A stretch of DNA of 10,964 nt from Verrucomicrobiales bacterium (GTDB lineage Bacteria; Verrucomicrobiota; Verrucomicrobiia; Verrucomicrobiales; DEV007), in NCBI GenBank assembly GCA_002708885.1, contig PAPL01000024.1:26400-37363 (forward strand), read 5' to 3'. The notes beneath the pieces are model-generated. The model was not told the origin of the DNA. It worked only from the letters and a program-made list of their open reading frames with translations, and made no database searches. The translations under genes were made by a program, and so were the position numbers. Below are positions 8,687-10,964 of the stretch, in pieces (position 1 is the stretch's first letter; the number at the start of each line of letters is the position of its first letter).

Positions 8687-9109
8687 CTATTCACCACAAA
8701 CTGAAACGCTAACTTTTCTTGTGTGTGGAGCGTGACGATGCTCAAAAACAAATAATCCTTGCCATGTCCCTAGCGTCATTCTTCCATCAATAATAGGAAC
8801 ATTCTTATCTACGTCGGTTAAGCACATCCGGATGTGCGATGGCATATCATCCCTTCCTTCATAAGTATGCACAAAATATGGAGTGTCCTCGGGAACCAAT
8901 TCCTCAAAGAATGCATGTAAATCGGTACGAGCAGAGAAATCAGCATTTTCCATCACAATTAAAGAACAACTAGTGTGCTGAACAAAAATAGTAACTACAC
9001 CTTCATTGATTCCACTTTCCTCAACAATAGAAGAAATATTTTCTGTTATTTCATAAGTTCCCTTGCCTCTTGTTGAAACAGAAAACTGTGAAGTATGTAC
9101 CTTGGGCAT
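8687..9109 (-). CDS. yjbQ: YjbQ/UPF0047 family protein (secondary thiamine-phosphate synthase enzyme)
   Basis: A complete 140-residue single-domain protein of the usual size (PF01894). The conserved blocks are all present and in order: VQHTSCSLIVMENAD (residues 43-57), YFVHTYEGRDDMPSHI (78-93), GRMTLGTWQGLFVFEHR (109-125) and R131 near the end. His45, His81 and His92, together with the acidic residues of the EGRDDMPSH motif, form the conserved polar pocket that coordinates a metal in family structures. E. coli YjbQ has weak thiamine-phosphate synthase activity, hence the database name, but the true role of the family is unsettled. There is no thiamine gene nearby to support that pathway here. 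No signal peptide is seen, so it is cytoplasmic. The ATG at 9109 follows TTTATTTTTT with no Shine-Dalgarno motif. It lies 134 bases after the beta-propeller gene and 76 before the reductase-like gene, so it could have its own promoter. Confidence 0.95.
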   Translation of the reverse strand: MPKVHTSQFSVSTRGKGTYEITENISSIVEESGINEGVVTIFVQHTSCSLIVMENADFSARTDLHAFFEELVPEDTPYFVHTYEGRDDMPSHIRMCLTDVDKNVPIIDGRMTLGTWQGLFVFEHRHAPHTRKVSVSVCGE

Positions 9110-9194
9110 AAAAAATAAATTGAGAATATCCGACAGGTGATTTCAGTAAAATATAATTTAGGATAAATCCATCATTGGCCCAGAGAATTGAACT

Positions 9195-9206
9195 TCATCT
9201 AGATGA
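9195..9206. repeat. Perfect 12-bp palindrome in the gap upstream of yjbQ
   Basis: TCATCTAGATGA is a perfect inverted repeat without a spacer, in the 134-base gap between the propeller gene and yjbQ, about 85 bases from the yjbQ start. It could be a small operator. A 12-base palindrome is expected two or three times by chance in 11 kb, so regulation is only a possibility. I see no other convincing signal in this gap. Confidence 0.2.
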
Positions 9207-9243
9207 TTAATACCAGTGTCCCCAAATCATTTGATTGTATTGC

Positions 9244-10533
9244 TTATTCAGAGATACAATAAAGGAACTTATCAGAACGCAGAAAAAGTTGGCCGTCACT
9301 AATTGCAGGAGTTCCATGAAACTGACTATTATCTTCTTCAATTTTGTTATGAGCCAGTAATTCAAAATCCGGTTTCGCTTCAAAAACAAAAGTACCCCCC
9401 CATCTACTGACTGCATAAATTTTACCGCCCGCAGATACAGCACCTGCATAAAAAGGTTTGCCTCGAGAACCTTTGGCTCTAGTATCTAGCCTTTCTCTAA
9501 ATAGCATTTTACCAGATTTTGCATCAGCACAACAAGCGTATCCGGTATCGCTGGCCCAATATAATCGTTCATTAACAAGGACAGGAGTAGGAACATAGGT
9601 TGACTGGTTATCCTCCCATAGCATTGCCTTCTCAGAAATCTCACCTCTTGCCCCGTCAATTCTCACTGCACAACGACGCAGACTCGGATAACCTCCAAAC
9701 ACATAAACAGTTTCATTGCCAATGACAGGACTTGGTGAAATGTTTCCGGTAATATTCGTGGAAGTATACCATCTGAGCTTCCCAGACTCAGGGTTCATGC
9801 CCCATATCTCACCAGGGACTGGCAAAACCAAATCAGCCCTGCCTTCCTTGGACATCAACATAACGGGCGTGGCATATGCCATTTCCAAACTATCACCTTC
9901 TGAAATCCAGTTCTGTTTCCCGGTCGTTGGATCCAATCCATAAACCGCCAAAGACTCTTCAGCCGCACTGACTACAAGATTGTCTCCCACAACGATTGGA
10001 CTAGCAGCTGAACCCCACTTACGGCGAGTAGAACCGGTCCCTAAGTTCTTAGACCAAAGTTTCTTACCATTGAGGTCATAAGCATGGATACCACTCTTTC
10101 CTAAATAAACGAAGAGCATACCACTATCAATCACAGGTGTATTGGAGGCATAACCATGCTCTGTTAAAAAACCCCGGTAAGGATCTTCTGGCTGCGTAGC
10201 TTTAATCTTATCCTCCCAAACAATTGATCCGTCCTCTTTGTTAATGCATAGAACATGTCTAAGGAGTCTAGACGTGTCTTGCTGACCCTCATTCACTCCA
10301 CTAAAACAAGTAACAAAAACTTTCCCTTTTGAAATTACAGGACTCGAACTTCCAGGGCCAGGAAGTTTACATTTCCATTTCATATTTTTCTTTTCAGACC
10401 AATTAATTGGAACCGTATTTGGACTGATTCCCTGACCATTCTCTCCTCTAAAACGAAGCCATTCGCTTGCCAAGGAAAGTTGAAATAATGAAACCGTATA
10501 TAGAAAAACAATAACAAATATTTTTTGTATCAT
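9244..10533 (-). CDS. Exported PQQ-like beta-propeller repeat protein
   Basis: The 429-residue protein begins at the ATG at 10533 with a Sec signal peptide: MIQKIF, a hydrophobic stretch to about residue 20, and likely cleavage near LSLAS. The mature part opens with EWLRFRGENGQGIS (24-37), the WxxFRGxxGxG motif that starts many PVC-group beta-propeller proteins. PQQ-type repeats follow, each with a strand ending in a Trp-docking or 'xxDxxTGkxxW' turn: INKEDGSIVWE (97-107), AYDLNGKKLWS (151-161), GLDPTTGKQNWI (199-210), MNPESGKLRWY (246-256) and ADAKSGKMLFRE (336-347). 'SSPVISKGKVFVT', 'ASPIVVGDNLVVS' and 'PSPVIGNETVYVF' are the intervening blade strands. The fold resembles BamB and quinoprotein dehydrogenases, but the calcium and PQQ ligands of a true quinoprotein are not evident, and there is no lipobox Cys. 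It is probably a periplasmic scaffold or binding protein of unknown role. A near-consensus promoter lies just upstream, and it would be first in the minus-strand series. Confidence 0.9.
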   Translation of the reverse strand: MIQKIFVIVFLYTVSLFQLSLASEWLRFRGENGQGISPNTVPINWSEKKNMKWKCKLPGPGSSSPVISKGKVFVTCFSGVNEGQQDTSRLLRHVLCINKEDGSIVWEDKIKATQPEDPYRGFLTEHGYASNTPVIDSGMLFVYLGKSGIHAYDLNGKKLWSKNLGTGSTRRKWGSAASPIVVGDNLVVSAAEESLAVYGLDPTTGKQNWISEGDSLEMAYATPVMLMSKEGRADLVLPVPGEIWGMNPESGKLRWYTSTNITGNISPSPVIGNETVYVFGGYPSLRRCAVRIDGARGEISEKAMLWEDNQSTYVPTPVLVNERLYWASDTGYACCADAKSGKMLFRERLDTRAKGSRGKPFYAGAVSAGGKIYAVSRWGGTFVFEAKPDFELLAHNKIEEDNSQFHGTPAISDGQLFLRSDKFLYCISE

Positions 10534-10556
10534 AGGCAGATTAAATCATTGGCGAG

Positions 10557-10584
10557 ATTATGTGATAATGATGTAACTTATCAA
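10557..10584 (-). promoter_or_regulatory. Candidate sigma70-type promoter for the beta-propeller gene and the series behind it
   Basis: On the minus strand, TTGATA (10584-10579; five of six matches to TTGACA) is followed after 16 bases by CATAAT (10562-10557; five of six matches to TATAAT). A start of transcription near 10549 would leave a leader of about 16 bases before the ATG at 10533. The position, just upstream of the first gene and just downstream of a gene remnant, fits a real promoter. The region is AT-rich, so a chance match remains possible. Confidence 0.4.
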
Positions 10585-10609
10585 TATTCTTTGTTTGAAA
10601 AGACGTAAA

Positions 10610-10768
10610 TCATGGTAGGTCCTTATATTTTGGACCAGTCAGAGTTTTGAGAAATGCAACTATTGCTTGCTCATCTGACTTAGCAAGACGCAAACCCTGA
10701 ACAGGATGTTTAGCAAGATTAGGATCAAGAAATTGCCAACCAAATAAAAGAAATAGCCGCCTTAGAAA
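10610..10768 (-). pseudogene. 3' remnant of a di-haem cytochrome c peroxidase-like (c-type cytochrome) gene
   Basis: The minus strand encodes, in one frame ending at a TGA at 10610-10612, WQFLDPNLAKHPVQGLR followed by LAKSDEQAIVAFLKTLTGP and KYKDLP. The stretch DPNLAKHP, then a charged helix and VAFLKTLTGP, is the typical C-terminal end of MauG/cytochrome c peroxidase-like and related c-type cytochromes. The clear similarity covers about 42 codons, 10610-10738. Upstream the frame runs through an unrelated Leu/Phe-rich stretch and meets a stop at 10769-10771. No start codon (ATG, GTG or TTG) occurs ahead of the conserved part, and no CxxCH haem motif is visible in the nearby bases. It is therefore the tail of a deleted gene rather than a small gene. 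The rest of 10534-10862 is AT-rich and holds no other gene that I can support. Confidence 0.6.
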
Positions 10769-10862
10769 CTAACCTCATTTCCCTTAGTACAATACAAAAA
10801 ACATTATATTTAGCTTAATAAACGAAAATATAAATCTTACAAACAGACAAGACTTCAAAAAA

Positions 10863-10964
10863 TTAGTCTGAAGAAAGTAGCGACCTTGAGTACCACTGGT
10901 CATCTCTTCCTGATTTATGTCCTTCTGCAAATACTCCATCAGGACCCGCGGATTGAATAGCGTA
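10863..10964 (-). CDS. C-terminal end of a possible type II secretion pseudopilin-like protein (5' end outside window)
   Basis: Thirty-three codons are open from the window edge to a TAA at 10863-10865. They read YAIQSAGPDGVFAEG, then HKSGRDDQWYSRS and LLSSD. The pattern 'Y-x-I-x-S-A-G-P-D-G-x-F ... D-D' is the usual C-terminal ending of GspG-like pseudopilins and the many pseudopilin-like proteins of PVC bacteria, where the Asp residues help bind calcium. The N-terminal prepilin cleavage site and helix that would confirm this lie outside the window. The gene points toward the cytochrome remnant and is separated from it by about 94 AT-rich bases. This is a tentative call from a short tail. 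Confidence 0.4.
   Translation of the reverse strand, partial: YAIQSAGPDGVFAEGHKSGRDDQWYSRSLLSSD

Noticed and set aside
9244..10533. Propeller gene as a true PQQ-dependent alcohol or glucose dehydrogenase
   Set aside because: It is too short at 429 residues and lacks the visible PQQ and calcium ligand motifs and the cytochrome domain of such enzymes; only the blade repeats match.
10843..10876. Short inverted repeats (CTTCA/TGAAG, AGACT/AGTCT) around the stop of the pseudopilin-like gene, as a terminator
   Set aside because: The stems are five pairs each, AT-rich, and include coding bases; the T-run falls in the loop rather than after the stem.
1..10964. CRISPR arrays, transposases or insertion sequences, phage genes, toxin-antitoxin pairs, tRNA or rRNA genes
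   Set aside because: No regularly spaced direct repeats, no recognisable transposase or phage protein, and no tRNA-like cloverleaf were seen when reading both strands.

Overview
The window looks like chromosomal DNA from an AT-rich member of the PVC group (Planctomycetota, Verrucomicrobiota or Lentisphaerota), probably a free-living and possibly marine polymer degrader. This rests on gene content: an adjacent pair encoding a DUF1549/DUF1553 protein with a CxxCH motif and a DUF1501 protein, which is close to a signature of these phyla, plus an exported SASA-type esterase, an exported PQQ-type beta-propeller protein and, at the right edge, what looks like the tail of a pseudopilin. None of the six visible gene starts has a Shine-Dalgarno motif.

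Layout. On the + strand, positions 2-2200 hold a 5'-truncated DUF1549/DUF1553 gene, followed 26 bases later by a complete DUF1501 gene (2227-3609). A 75-base gap separates these from five minus-strand genes that converge on them. Read in their own direction from right to left, the five are: an exported beta-propeller protein (10533-9244), a YjbQ/UPF0047 protein (9109-8687), an aldo/keto reductase-like protein (8610-7492), oligopeptidase B (7459-5393) and an exported protein with two SASA domains (5349-3685). The last three are 32 and 43 bases apart and look co-transcribed; the gaps upstream of them are 76 and 134 bases. Right of the propeller gene is a broken stretch (10534-10862). It holds a near-consensus promoter and the 3' remnant of a cytochrome c peroxidase-like gene. 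The window ends in the tail of another minus-strand gene.

How the genes may work together. The DUF1549/DUF1553 and DUF1501 pair is presumed to act outside the cytoplasm, with unknown chemistry. The double SASA protein is presumed to deacetylate, or at least bind, a carbohydrate. Oligopeptidase B trims small basic peptides in the cytoplasm. YjbQ and the reductase are cytoplasmic housekeeping or metabolic proteins. I see no phage, CRISPR, transposase or defence system. The most notable signals are enzyme folds that have lost catalytic residues: the second SASA domain lacks its nucleophile and catalytic histidine, and the aldo/keto reductase lacks the Asp and Lys of the usual tetrad. The cytochrome remnant is the third.
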